A stretch of 64,000 nt of DNA from Anisakis pegreffii. Taxonomy: Eukaryota; Nematoda; Chromadorea; Rhabditida; Anisakidae. Positions 23,843-36,766 of this stretch are shown here, in pieces. The stretch lies in contig JAPYMA010000571.1 of the NCBI GenBank assembly GCA_035041965.1, positions 124,001 to 188,000 of the forward strand. The letters are read 5' to 3'. Every line of letters begins with the position of its first letter. Position 1 is the first letter of the stretch. The notes under the pieces were generated by a model. The model searched no databases and was not told the origin of the DNA. It worked only from the letters and a program-made list of their open reading frames with translations. The position numbers and the translations under genes were made by a program.

Positions 23843-26800
23843 TCATGCATTCAAAATTCGCAGATTCCTTTCTGGAAAAAGAACCGAAGCACCACTGCAC
23901 AAGCAAAAAAACGAATTTTTTGTTTGTTTTCTTGCCTCATCAGTTGCTTCTTCGACATTTTCAGTGGTAGCGGCGCTTTTTGGTTCTGCAGCAACGTCAA
24001 CAGATTCTGCTGCAGCAGTGCCTTCAGTGGCCGCAGTCTTCTCTACGGGTTTTACGCCTGGCTGAGGCTGTTTTGGTTCAGTTTTAGTCTGTGAAACTTT
24101 TTCATCAACAACCGTTATTTCAGGTTGTTGAGCGATTAGTTGCTGTGCTGGTTGTGGTGCACGTGCGGATGGTACGTGTGCTGATTCTTGTTCTTCTACC
24201 TTTGAAGGGGTTGATTTTGCGGGTGCAGGTGGTTGAACGGTAGTTGCTGTGACCGAAGGCTTCTTCGACTCATCAGCAGCCTTCGGTGGTGATGACTTAG
24301 CTTCGGATTCTGAGGGAATCGGTGTGGTGACTGTCGTAACATGCGATGTGGTAGTTGCCGAGGTCTTCGTGCACAACGGAGAGACTTCTTGTTTCTCAAA
24401 AGTATCCTCCTTTACCAACTCTTTACGCTGTTCTTCTCTGAAAGATGTTTTGTGATTCTTTGCAAATAACGCTGGCAATAGGGAAGTTACCTGGATTACT
24501 TACCTAGATCTGCCAGGCTATCAAAAACAGGGAGGTAAATCACCTAAATGTTCAAAGAATGTTCTCAAAGAAATTTCAGTTGGAAAATGAAAATCACATG
24601 AGGAATGTACACTTGAATGACAACTGATTGAACTAGAAATGATGTATAAGAGTACGAAATTTAAATAATAGTACGAAATTTGAGTTATATTGAAGTCGAA
24701 ATCATTGTTTAATTGAAACACGCATCTGCAAAAATTCTGAGCAGACATTAGATGAAGTGAATTTTCTGAGAAAACTGTTTAAACATCTGACTTCCCTTGC
24801 TTCCTCATTTTCAAGCCAGAAAGACATATAGCATTGCGCACTCAAAGGTTTCCTGCTAAATTACTCTGGATCTCACAGAATACAAAAGTTTCGAAATTTA
24901 AGACGCGAAGCTTCTGCGATTACTTCGATGGTCTTTCAGGTTTCTTTGGTGATTCAGCTTTCGGAGTAACGACGGGTGCGCTCGATTCTATTCGCCTCTT
25001 CTCGGCTTTCGGCGAAACTGCCGTTGGTTTCGGAATTTTCGATGGCTTGTCGTGCTCATGCACAACAGCAGCTTTCACAGGCTCAATGGGCTTCTTTTCG
25101 GGTTCGGCAGGATGTTGAGGTTCAGTGGTCTGAAATGCGCGCAGGCGATTAGGTTGAGTGATGAATGCTGAATTGTTTGGGATTTTTTAATAATGATTCG
25201 GTCGGGTAACTTGAGGGACGATTGAATGGCAGTTACGTAAGTTTACCTTTGAAACGGCAACTTTTTGAACGTCTTTTGGTTCGGTGTGCAAAACTTTCTC
25301 TTCGAATTCTTTAGTGCTCATATCAACTGATTTCGTTTTTGGAGGCACTGGTGGTGGTGGTGCTTTTGGTAGGGCAGAAGGAGGTGAAGATGCATCCTCC
25401 TTCTTCTGCACTTCTTTCGCGACTTGCTCCACAGGTTTCGTTTCGCTTGCCTTCACTTCTTCACTAGGTTTTTCCTACAACAGAATTAAAAATTCATCTT
25501 TAATAATAAATCGGTCTCGCTATTCATTCGAACTCGACCACATAGCAACCAAAATTGAGTTTGATCATGAACAATATAAAGTAAGAAATACGTGAGTTTA
25601 TATTGCAGCACCATCGTGATTTTGTACGTGTTCATGAAAGACGATTCATATTTCATTCGAATATAACTTCAGAATTTATATGAATCGATAATTTGATGAA
25701 TGAAGTCACTAATGACCTCGTGCTTTGTGTCTTCTTTTACCATGGACTTTATGTCAGTTTTGAGAACGTCAACGCCATGCTGCAAATTGGATTCTTCGGT
25801 TGCCGACGGAGTGACGTTCTGATGAAGTGGTGGTGCAGAGTCGAACTTGATTAAACTCTCGGGAACAGACTCAACGATCGTCGATGGAACTTGCTCTCGA
25901 ACAGCCGGTACTTGCACTGAATCCAATACGTCCTGTGTTTCACTGTCAGGGACTTCTTCCTGAAATTGACATTTGTTTAGGTACGTTACTAGCAGAAATA
26001 TCAGCAACTATTAGTGGAACATAACAAAATGATATTTGAATTTAACACTGGTTAGGATAAATGCGAAGGTATTTCGTGATATTAGAGGAGTGTCGGTCCA
26101 TTACAGGTGGTGAGAGAGGTGAAAGAACAACTCATCAGAGTAGCAATGAACTTGAGATGAACTCAAACAGAACAGAATATTCAAAAAGATTCAAAAATTC
26201 AAAAAATAACAACCCACTAAGCACAAAGGACAGAAATCATAGCCAACGGATATAATTCTCGTCCAATATAAAACTGCACATAATCAATCTGAACAAAAAC
26301 AAACGCACATCCAAATCGCTATTTACTGCGATGTAAAATTATCGATAACTCCACAATAATATACTACGAACCTAAGAACATAGACAGACACTCTTTAAAG
26401 AAACCAACAGAAAGATATTGAAAGAACGCAAGAAATTTTACAGCAAGAATACTGTCGACAGCATCAACTAAACGATACAAATTTGCATCGTTTGCAGGAC
26501 GGCGAAAATAACATTTTCGTTAGTAAAGCGGTTCGAAGCAGCACAGGATGTGGTGTAACGATCCGATTGAGAAGTTAATTCCACTATGAACATTTCATCT
26601 GATTGCAATTCACAATTCATAACGCAAACACGAGCTGAACGGCATTTTCTAGACTCATAAAAATCTATTGTATAGTCAGTCTAATCGTCAAGCTGACATT
26701 TTTTTCAGCAATTTGTACTAAACGTATTTCGAGCTAATTGCATCGCATCACATCTATGCAGACAACTTATTAATAAGTATTTTACTGACGCAGTAGAACC

Positions 26801-29800
26801 TCATAAGGTATTTTTCCACTGAAATCCTTAAGGAGATATTCGTTCGGTTGAACCGATCTCCTCATAAAATTGTAACCAACTAAGATGACCTCCCTATTTG
26901 GACTAACTGTAAGCAAATCATAAATTGATATAACCATTGCATGCGTTATTTATAAAGCAGAATCCGTCATGAAATCGGCATCTATACGTTAGCTAACACT
27001 ACACTACAAAGCGTGCTTCTTCCAACCGACAACTCCTATACATGAGAATCCGATTCAGCCACTTTTTTCGGCTTCTTATCAAAATATGTTTCTTCGTTCT
27101 TATGAACCTCCCAAAATCGCCTGTTCTAACAGATGAATTATCTTCAACGAGAAGATCTGCGATTTCATACACCAAAACACTTAAATGCAGTCATAAATTT
27201 TCTTCTACACATGGTAGATTCCCGTGGAAATAGAATCGAAATCAAATCATAAGTCAGATGTCGTCATTTTGAAGAAATTCCCTTATTTCTCGTATTCTGA
27301 AAGTGTTTTTTTCAAATTGCTCAGCTTCGAACAGCATGCATACAGTGTTGTCGGCTTGTATTCTAATATTCTACATCTAATCGCACTCCACGCTCAAACA
27401 CACACACGCACACACACACACTCTCACTGACCCATTCATCGCGAATCTGCTTCTGAGCTCGAAGAACAGTTTCCGAATCGTCTACAAGACCACCGATTGA
27501 GGCACCATTCGATGTTTGCTGGTGTTCCTCAAAAATCACAGGAATAGGAGTATCGGGTTCTTCGGGAATTAATTCTGGTAAGAGACTATGTTTGCATTCA
27601 TTATCTTCATCCTCGTTAACGTATGAATCATCGCGATCAGTTTCTCCTAATTCATTCGGCTTCATCACCTTTCGTAGCCAACATTCACTCGATTTAGTCG
27701 AATTCTCGTGAAGGGGTGCTGAACTTTTCTTGGTGAAATGTTGACGTCGTTCAATAAGAGTTGCCGTAAAAGTATCCGTTCCATAAGCAGATTGCGGTTG
27801 CTCAGCCAATGGCGTCAAAGACTGCTGCGAGGAAAGTGTTGTTGGATGTTGTGTTTCATTGCTGTTACTTGGTTGTGATGGTGAATTCTCGAGATGATCC
27901 GACTGAACGGTTCCGCCGGCAGTGGCTAATCCAATGAGTTTATCAGGCCTCATAGTTCCTTGACCCTCAGGAGTGTCTTCGAAATGAACCTGAATCTGCT
28001 GAACGACTCTTTCTTCGTCCGCGTCTTCGGTTTGTTCTTCCTCCTGTCGTTCATCAAAATATGTGGTTTCGATGAGCATTTCACTGTCATTCGACGTTGT
28101 TGTTGTGTGACTATCGTGACTGTCTCGTCGATGCCCTGTTTTGTAGCGATACTGCAACTGTTTCAACTCTTCATGCAGCGGTATCAGTTGCTCAGGTATA
28201 TTCGCCGTGTTCACCACACCAATATCCATGCTCATTTTTTGCTGCAAATAAGCCGACGGCGCGAATTCGTCGAATGACGATTTTCGTTTACAGAAACGTC
28301 GCTTTGACCAGTAGTCACATTGACTCAGTGACTCACTGTCATCCGTATCACTCTCAACGACAACTTCAATCGATTGCTCACCTTCGTCAGCTCCAGTTTC
28401 TTCAGTCGCCTTCGAAGGATTCGTAAGCGCCATAGGCATCGTCCGTGAATGCAGCGGTTCGATGGGCTTTTGCTTTCGTCTTTTCGGAGCTGATTCGACT
28501 ACTACAGGAATCACTTGAGCATCGTCATCAACGAACTGTACTGGAATTACTTGCGCGCTTGCTTTTGACTCATTTGAGGCGGATTCGTCTTCGAATACGA
28601 TTGGAATAGTTTGTGCAGGACCACGACTCGTCGATATGAGCTCGTTGGCACCAACAGTGGTGATTTTCGGATCAGACGTCGCTGGCGGATCTTCGAATAT
28701 AATCGGAATACTTTGTGCAGAACCGCGATCTGATATGATCACATCAGAGCCATTTGCAACGAGCTTGGTAATTTTGGGTCCAGATTTTACTGGTACGTCT
28801 TCGAATATGATTGGAATGGATTGCGCTGGTCCGCGTTCCGTGTTAATGACGGGATATTCATCAGTACTCCCCTTTAAGGTAGACGTTTGACTAGACGCTG
28901 CTGGTTGATCTTCGAATATGATTGGAATGGCTTGAGATGTTTCTTGATCCGTCGCTTGATTAGATATAATCGGAAATACGTGAGGCAACATCGAAGATGT
29001 GGATCGTTGATTTTCAAACTGTACGGACAATGGATATAAATGCAATTTTCATCTAATCAATCGCTCATTTCTCATTCCTTATGCTACATTGACTGTGTCA
29101 TCCAAAGTCCCATTCATTCCTCCTTATTGTATGTATCACGCATAATTCAAAATTTTTCGCTAACAGTGAAAGCAATTATGACCATTTCATAAGGATAAAC
29201 AACATTACAAAACATTTTGTTGCGATCGAAAACACAGATTGAGAGGAATATATTTCCAGTGTGTGACGAGAACGGAAATAATCAAATTCGTGAAAATTTT
29301 AAGAAAGAGCGAAATGTTCATGATTTATAAATACTCCTCTTTTGGCCCATTCCAGCTATTGATTGCTCCAAAATAATAGAACTGTCCAATTGAATAAAAA
29401 GGCATTCGTGAATAAAAGTTATAATTACGAATAATGTTGTCATCGATACAGTTTACTAATTTTAACCACAAACAAAATAATCGCACTAATAATGTGAGGT
29501 CAACAGAACGTAACAGACAAAAACTGAATGCAGAATAGGCTGAGCCCACCTTATGCACGATAGGTTCTCGAGGTATTTGCTCTTCACCTGTTCGCTCTTC
29601 AATCTTCAAAAAATAAGAGTTAAGTAAGGGTGAAACTGAGTAAGAATATAGTTGAATGACACAAGTTACGAACATTTACCTAAAACGATGAAATCTTCTA
29701 GTTTCAATTGATGAAAGTAATGCGAAAATATCATGTCACTTATATTATGTGATCATATATGGAAGTATAATGTCTTATATTCACGTAGAACAAGTGAATT

Positions 29801-32800
29801 ACACTGAATAAAAAACAACGTTCGAATCCCAGTAGTAGTGGGATCGTAAAAGATTCCTAGTGCTTTCAGTTAATTAAAGTTGACGAGCTTATGAAGGGAG
29901 ATGAACTGACTAATGAATAATTAGAACCAAGTCAAGAAAATGGGAAATGAACATTTTCAATGGATCACTTGCAATGTCGGGAACTAAATTGCAACTAAAA
30001 TTGCTTCAAAATAAAGCAACAACACTGGATTGTCAGTCGTCGTGGAAATTTGGAATGGAATAGAATATGTGAATAGAAATTTGAGACTTATTGGATTGGC
30101 TACTAAAAGATCTCGAATTTTTTTTTTGAACCTCGAGGATATCACATTAGATCAACAAACAGCCTAGTAATTTCGGCAAGTGGGCATATCGCGATGATGA
30201 AATGAGCGAAAAAAACAACTGATTCACGAATCATCAACACAGACCTTAGCTTCATGAAGTGGTAACGGTGGAGATACGGATTCGTCAGGTTTCGCGGCTT
30301 GCTTTACCTCTTCATGTCTGCAACAACTGACAGTAAGAATTCACAAGGTCTTGATGAAACGGCTGATGAATTCCCTATCGTGAAATTGAGTTGCTGATTT
30401 ACTAGGCGATTACACAATCTGACGACATTCATCCAAAATCTATTTTTCGGATGCGATGAATGCAAAAATTATAAAAATTCCATCAATAAGCACTGAAAAC
30501 TTACTTCTCAAGATGTTCCATTTCTGGTTGCTCCATTTTGGGTAATCGTGATTTTACCTCTTCCGCCTAAATGAATAACTCTTTTAAGTGAATGAGCAAT
30601 TCAAAAACGTTAATAATTTTAGATCAGCTTCGATAGAATATCCAAATGAATATCCGGAATATTCGGAACAATGAATTCAGCTAAACTGCCCAAAAAACCA
30701 GCATTAATATTGAGTTGTCTGAATCGTCAATCTATGGAAACTTCTCCATTTTCTTCAAAAAATCTTCCGTTTTTATGAGATCACTTCAAGAATTGATTGT
30801 AAATATCGCAAAGTTTCTACTTTTTAATTCCCCATTTTATTTGAGAAGAAGATAGCAGTAACGACGAAAATCAGTCCCGATCAACTGAAAAGGTCATAAG
30901 GTCAATGCAATCATTCTACTCTTATATACATAAACACCATCCCATATATGCAGATAAACAACGTCACCGTAAGTGCCTATATAAATATACACAAATATAA
31001 ACAAAGCAAATGATAAACAAAGCACAGATTTATGAATATATATAATAACCAAAAATTATCCCTAAACTCAAATCAGAATTTCAATGTCAAAATCATACTT
31101 AAAATACTTTTCATTCGCACATTTCCCTAAAATCCCTTTCACATCCCCTAAAATCACTTTTTGCTAAGTCAAATACCAAAACAAATATGAAAACATAAAC
31201 GCTATGGATAGGATAACACAGAAGTAACATCACCTAGTCCTAATAAACAATGAGATCCAATACCAGTGCGGATATATTGGAATTGATGTGAAATAATACA
31301 ACATCCAGCATTAACACCATCATGTAATTAGTGACTGAGCCGTATTATCGTAATTTTCAATGGAAAGATTGCACGGAGAGTTATCGACATATTACATAGG
31401 TTGTATTGCACACTGTTCGGAACAACCACGCAATACAGATACAGGATATTAAAGTGCTAGACGACCACTGATTATGAGGATGAATTCCCGAGAGAGGCGC
31501 ATTTCAGGCATCTCCTCAAACGTGCTCTCCTAATTGAAAGCAGACTAACGCGTTTCTTGCGTCGATCTCATATTCAATTATAAACCCTTCTTATTTTCAT
31601 TTCCTTTATTAGCATATCGGATCGTTCCATTATTCCCTTCCTCATCTTATCCATTCTCGATTTGCGTCAACAATCTGTCGATTTCAGTTTTATACCAAAT
31701 CGCAGCCCCCTCTATATCCTTTATCGTACTTCATGCATTTTCTACGAATTTTGACTAAGTGTCGTTATCAAATTTTTACGGAACACTTCAATTCGAACAA
31801 GATGTTCCAAAAATAATAGTTCCTTGCAAATTTCCACTTTCTTTGACACAACGTCAAGGAATTCATAACCTCAGTTGACAAGATTCGATCAAGGAAGGAG
31901 ACTGATTTCACTGAAGTTACATGCATGCTTCACAATCGGGAATCGCACGTAAACCGCAAAATTTTCAGCTGAAAACGGTGGGGAGCCCTTCGGAAAGAAT
32001 ATGCAACTAGAAAATAAATACCATCGACAAGCAAATGAATTCAGTGGATAAGCACAATAGAAATTATGCAATTTCATCAACTTTTTCCCGCTGAAAAAGT
32101 ATCAACTTTTAACAAATAGCAGCACATTTTGCAATAAGTTTAGAAGTATCGAATATGCACCATATTCCAAAAAGACTTTCGAGCAGTTCTGTTGGCAAGA
32201 CAAAACAGTAACAATTGAAGTAGTTAACAGGTTGCCGTAACGAATAGACAAATTAGGATGGATAAAAACGGTTATGGTGCACATTGAGTTGCAGATGTAT
32301 TCCGTAGCAACTGCACTGAGAAACTTTTCAGTGTCGAAACTGTTTTGTTGTAATAGCGAAAAATAACGAAAACAGCTGCCAGACTGTTGTGCTCACCCCG
32401 CCTCATTGTTACTGCTTCATTAAGTTCGTTCATTCTCCAAGGATTTGCAGTGCAACAAAAATGAAACGATGCACACACGAAACAACAACATCGTTATCTG
32501 TATCGTTCCACTGCTCATAAAAACATCGTTCCGAACAGATACTAATGAGGTTTACACAAAATCAAGCGAAAAAAAAACAATGTAAATGTGAAATTTCAGT
32601 AAAATGTGAAATTTCATATGCAAAGATTCACATAACACCTACCGCTGTTAGACTGGTTGTTTTAACCTTTTCAAATGTTTCACCAACTTCATCGACAGCA
32701 GCTTGAGCAGCCTGAACATGAAATTACGCGTAAATAACTGGCATTGAGAATGAAATCTTAAGCCTCAAAATGTAACATCGAAAAGAGTGAGAAGTTATGG

Positions 32801-35800
32801 CTGGAAACAATTTTCAGAAAATTCTCAGTTGGGCTCAAATGTGGAACCAAATTCAACTTGGAAAAATTATGTTCAGCGTTGAGGATGAACGGCTAATTAT
32901 GCAAACTGGCGGAGAAGACAGCATTGGATGCGTCATTAAAAGTCTGTTTATATGTCTTTTAAGTATTAAGAAGGGCCTTTTCGCATGCGCTTTTCAGTAT
33001 CAATTAGGGTAAGCTTAGAACTGAAAAAATAAAGTTATTTAGAGACACGTGATCACCTCGAATAAATGATTACCTCGAATAAATGATTACTTCGAATAAA
33101 TGATTACCTCGAATAAATGATTACCTCGAATAAATGATTACCTCGAATAAATGATCACCTCGAATGAATGATTACCTCGCATAAACCACCTAATTTCATC
33201 ACTCACACAAAACATAAGCGATAGCGATCCAGCAACATTTCATTGCTTCAGCGTTATAAATCAAGCGCTTCAAACGTTCAATAACCCACCTTCTCAGTAT
33301 CTTTCTTCGCTGAATCACCGGACGAGAATAAATCTTGCACACCTTTGTTCACACTCTCCATAATTCCTGCGAGAGGTTCTTTTTTATCTTTCTCATCTGC
33401 CTTCTCATCGTCACCTTTCTTCGGCTCTTCACCAGTCCCCGTGATGTCCTTCTTCAAATCTTCTACCTTCTCGCTGACATCCTTCACGAATGAATCCTTT
33501 ATTTCAGTCAATTTCTGAATGCTTTCGTCTGTGATACCAAAATTTTCCAAAACGTTTTTCAGCCCACTTCCAGACTCGTCTTTAGTTTGTGACTGAAAAC
33601 ATAACTTCGTTGAAAATGAATGCGTCATTATTTGGTCAAGTTATTGACGGTTGGTACACGCTCATAGTGTTATGAGTTATAAACACCCTATCTGATTGAA
33701 TAATGAGCTTATGAGATATTTATTATAGACAAAAATTAGCAGGCATTTTCATTGAAATTTTTTTCATATGTTGATAAAAATATTTTTTTCATATTTTCAT
33801 ATGCGATGACTAAGAAGATTTTGACTTATTATTAAAGTACGAAAACTTAATTAGGATTCAGTCTACCTCAAACGGACCCACTTGTGTGGGCACTTCAACA
33901 CCTTCTTCGACAGTTTTCTTGATCATTGGTGGCTCAACAACATCGCCTTCTTTAGACTTCACTTTCGGATCGAACGCACTCTTCATATGCTCCACTCCCT
34001 CGGTAACGGCTCCTCGGATGCCCGTTATCAAATCTTTCAAACTTTCTTGTGGTTCTGTTTCTTGTTTCACTTCCACATCTGGCTTCTGTTTTTCCACGTC
34101 TTTCTTATGTTCCTCAACAGTGTCCACTTTCGTATCAACCACCTCTTTCACCTGACTAATACCTTCTTGCAAGGCACCTGCGAGGCCGGTTACAAGATCA
34201 CTCAACCCAGATCCTTCTTTGGTCGCTTCAACCTTCTTCGCTGGTGCTTCCTCTACTGTCTCATGTTTCTCGACTTCTTCAGGCTTGAGCTTTTCCTTCA
34301 GGTGCTCTACACCCTCGTGAATGGCCCCTCCGATTCCCGAGACCATGCTTTCAAGAGTTGGCTCTGACTTTTCGCCTTTCTTTCCATCTTCATGGACAAC
34401 TTCCTTATGAACGTCTTCTTTGGGTGTTTCGACAGGACTCTTTTCAGTCATCTTACTATCAATTGCATCTTTCACTTGACCAAAACCTTCTTGTACGGCA
34501 CCTGCGAGACCAGTTACAAGGTCACCCAACCCCGATTCTGGTTTGGTTACTTCAACCTTCTTCGCTGGCGCTTCCTCTGCTATCTCATGTTTCTCATGCT
34601 TTTGGACTTCTTCAGGACTGAGCTTTTCCTTCAGATGCTCTACGCCCTCGTGAATGGCCTCTCCGATTCCCGAGACCATGCCTCCAAGAGTTGGCTCTGA
34701 TTTTTCGCCTTTCTTTCCGTCTTCGTGGGCAACTTCCTTGTGAACATCTTCTTTGGGTGTTTCGACAGGGCTCTTTTCAGTCATCTTGCTACCAATTGCA
34801 TCTTTCACTTCATCAAAACCTTCTTGTACGGCACCTGCGAGGCCAGTTACAAGATCACCCAACCCCGATCCTGGTTTGGTTACTTCAACCTTCTTTGCTG
34901 GTGCTTCCTCTGCTGTCTCATGCTTCTCGACTTCTTCAGGCTTGAGCTTTTCTTTCAGATGCTCTACACCCTCGTGAATAGCTCCTCCGATGCCAGATAC
35001 CAAACCTTCAAGAGGCGACTCTGGTTTTTCCTCCGATTTCTTTTCGGGTTTGCTTTCTTCCTCAACTTGCTTCTGCTCTTTCCCGACATCACTCAATTTC
35101 TCATCAACCGCTTGTTTCACATGCTCGAAGCCTCCTTGCAAAGTTCCTGCCAGACCCGATACCAAATCCCCAATACCGGCTTCCTTTTTTGTGTCTTCTT
35201 TTTTCTCATCAACCTTCTCTTCTTTAGGTTCGTCTTTGTGTTGTACAGTATCTTTCAAATGCTCAATTTTTTCGTCTGCAACTTTTGTAATTTGATCTAT
35301 GCCATCGCTAACGGCACTTGCGAATCCAGACGCGAAACCACTCAACGATTTTCCTGGTGCTTCTTCCTTTGGAACCTGTTCTGCTTTTGGTTTTGGTTTG
35401 CTGACCTCTTGACTGTCGTCTGGCTCATAATCATCGTTGACTTCACTTAAACGCTTCTTCAGTGCTCCGGCAATACCGGATGCGAAACTGAACGATTCAT
35501 CTTTTTGTTTTGGCGCAGCAGCACCTTCATCATGTTTTGCAGCATCAGATTGCGGTTGTTCGGATGGTCCTGTGAGATCACTTTTAACTTTTTCAATGGA
35601 ATCCGTAACACCTTTAACGAGCGTGTCTTTCATCTCGCTTAGATGTTCGACTTTATCGTCGGTTACACCGATATCGTGCAGAATCCCTTTGACCGTATCC
35701 TCAAGACCTTGCATTGAAATCGCCTCATCTTCCTTCTTACTCGTTACTTCTTCTACAACTTTTTTGCACTCTTCCGTTGCACCCGTCTGAAAATTACTAT

Positions 35801-36766
35801 CATTGAAAAATCTTGTCAGGAATTTAAAACCAGCTTTTGAGAAAACGATGAAAATTTCCTGTTTTTGCTGAAAATTTCAAAATTAACCCCTCTAAACTGA
35901 GCCAAAGGAAAACTGAAACAATACTGCAGTTCAATTTGCAAGTGTAATGAAAATAACGTTTTTTTACAAAGTCCCAATGATGCTTCCAATGATCATTTGA
36001 AACTAGTTTGGTAAGAAGATAGAAAAATTTTGAAATAAATCGAGAAAAGAGTTGAACATTTTGTCGTTTTGCAAAGAGCAGAATTCATTTGAATAAATTG
36101 AAAATTCCGGCAACAAATGGTTTGTTAAATTTGTTCATCTGTTTGAAAGCAATTACGATGATTAAGTATATGAATTAGATTTTGATGCATTGAAGGAAAT
36201 TAACGATGCCAATTTGAAACAACCCCAAAAATTAGAAATAGCACAATGACACTTTCACGGTGATGAAAAACGGATAAAGTAAAGAGTGCTCGAATGAAGG
36301 AGGCTGGGGCCTTCTCCAAATTAATGTACGTAATCTGTGCTTTCCATGGCAGTTTGCTCAAACAAAAAAAATAGATTGAATTAGCTAGACAAAATTCGTG
36401 AGCACATCTCATTTAACAATCAACCACTCAACTGTTCAGTTATACACTTAACATTAACAATGACAGAATTCAACTCAAATTAAATGTAACGACTACAAAA
36501 GGGTGCTGAGGGAAAATCAATGATGAAATGATCTTCGATTGCTGCCTGAATTTCGTAATGAATTGCTGAAGAGAAGCTGTAAATTTTTGCAGATTCCAAA
36601 CATATAAAGAAAAGGAAAATGAATCTTTCGTCCGCTGATAAGTTATGAACGTAAGTCCAAAATTAAATAAAAGAAGAGATTGAACTGAATGAACCTGAAT
36701 TTCACCATGCGAATCGCCCAGTTCGGGTGCAGCCGTTGAGGCATTAGACTCAAGTTGATTACTCAT
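23843..36766 (-). CDS. Large modular repeat protein: amphipathic-helix array, Ile-Pro-Ile/Val motif array, Pro/Lys/Glu-rich tail
   Basis: Twelve exons keep phase throughout: 36695-36766, 33867-35786, 33290-33592, 32643-32711, 30505-30566, 30245-30317, 29550-29603, 27432-29018, 25717-25959, 25247-25474, 24924-25129 and 23843-24437; about 1803 residues. Exon 2 (residues 25-664) holds about ten copies of an amphipathic unit (pattern LxxLVSGIxGAxxEGxxxxK) with Lys/Glu linkers. A module of about 50 residues containing 'GVTDDK' opens the array, and a paralogue with 'GITDES' closes it in exon 3. Exon 8 (852-1380) carries nine 'IPIIFED'-like motifs. Exon 10 has a Pro run ending 'PPKTK' (SH3-type PxxP) and exon 12 is Ala/Pro/Thr-rich. 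No signal peptide, membrane helix or enzyme domain is seen. Acceptor sequence abuts the ATG, so either trans-splicing or an upstream exon is possible. I do not recognise the gene. Membrane or lipid-surface binding and scaffold roles are guesses. Confidence 0.72.
24487..24527. repeat. Dispersed repeat, copy 2
   Basis: TTACCTGGATTAC followed by ACCT and TGCCAGGCTATCAAA, near-identical to 3651-3685. It lies in the last intron of the large repeat-protein gene, about 50 bases before the acceptor of the final exon. The other copy is in the first intron of the Lustrin-type gene. Confidence 0.6.
27396..27421. repeat. (CA)n microsatellite
   Basis: CA/AC dinucleotide run with one interruption, immediately past the donor of exon 8 of the large repeat-protein gene (exon ends at 27432 on the minus strand). 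It therefore sits at the very start of that intron. Confidence 0.9.
28479..28928 (-). repeat. Coding repeat: Ile-Pro-Ile/Val-x-Phe-Glu-Asp array
   Basis: Within exon 8 of the large gene, six clustered copies start at about residues 882, 919, 955, 989, 1009 and 1021 of the model, spaced 37, 36, 34, 20 and 12 residues apart. The first three are exactly 'IPIIFED', then 'IPIVFED', 'IPVQFVD' and 'IPVVVES'. Three looser copies follow later ('IEVVVES', 'IQVHFED', and 'IPVIFEE' at about 1343). The linkers between the first copies are also related ('ERGPAQS', 'DRGSAQS', 'SRGPAQT'). Confidence 0.85.
33055..33190. repeat. 17-bp minisatellite, eight copies
   Basis: The unit ACCTCGAATAAATGATT repeats with a strict 17-bp period, with ACCTCG or a one-base variant at 33055, 33072, 33089, 33106, 33123, 33140, 33157 and 33174. 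It lies in the intron between exons 3 and 4 of the large repeat-protein gene. Confidence 0.95.
34140..35030 (-). repeat. Coding tandem repeat, units of about 107-111 codons
   Basis: Inside exon 2 of the large gene, a composite unit (a 'GLVSGIGGAIHEGVEHLKEKL' type helix, a Glu/Lys linker with 'EEAPAKKVE', then a 'DLVTGLAGAVQEGF' type helix and 'SPVETPKEDVHKEV') is present about 2.5 times with near-identical DNA. For example, the segment near 34825 recurs near 34492 and 34170, periods of about 333 and 322 bases. Such similarity implies recent duplication or gene conversion and a risk of assembly collapse. Confidence 0.85.

Noticed and set aside
33882..35790. Several long plus-strand open frames (up to 241 codons)
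   Set aside because: They are antisense shadows of the Lys/Glu-rich repeat exon of the large protein. The Phe/Leu/Cys-rich products mirror the coding-strand repeats.
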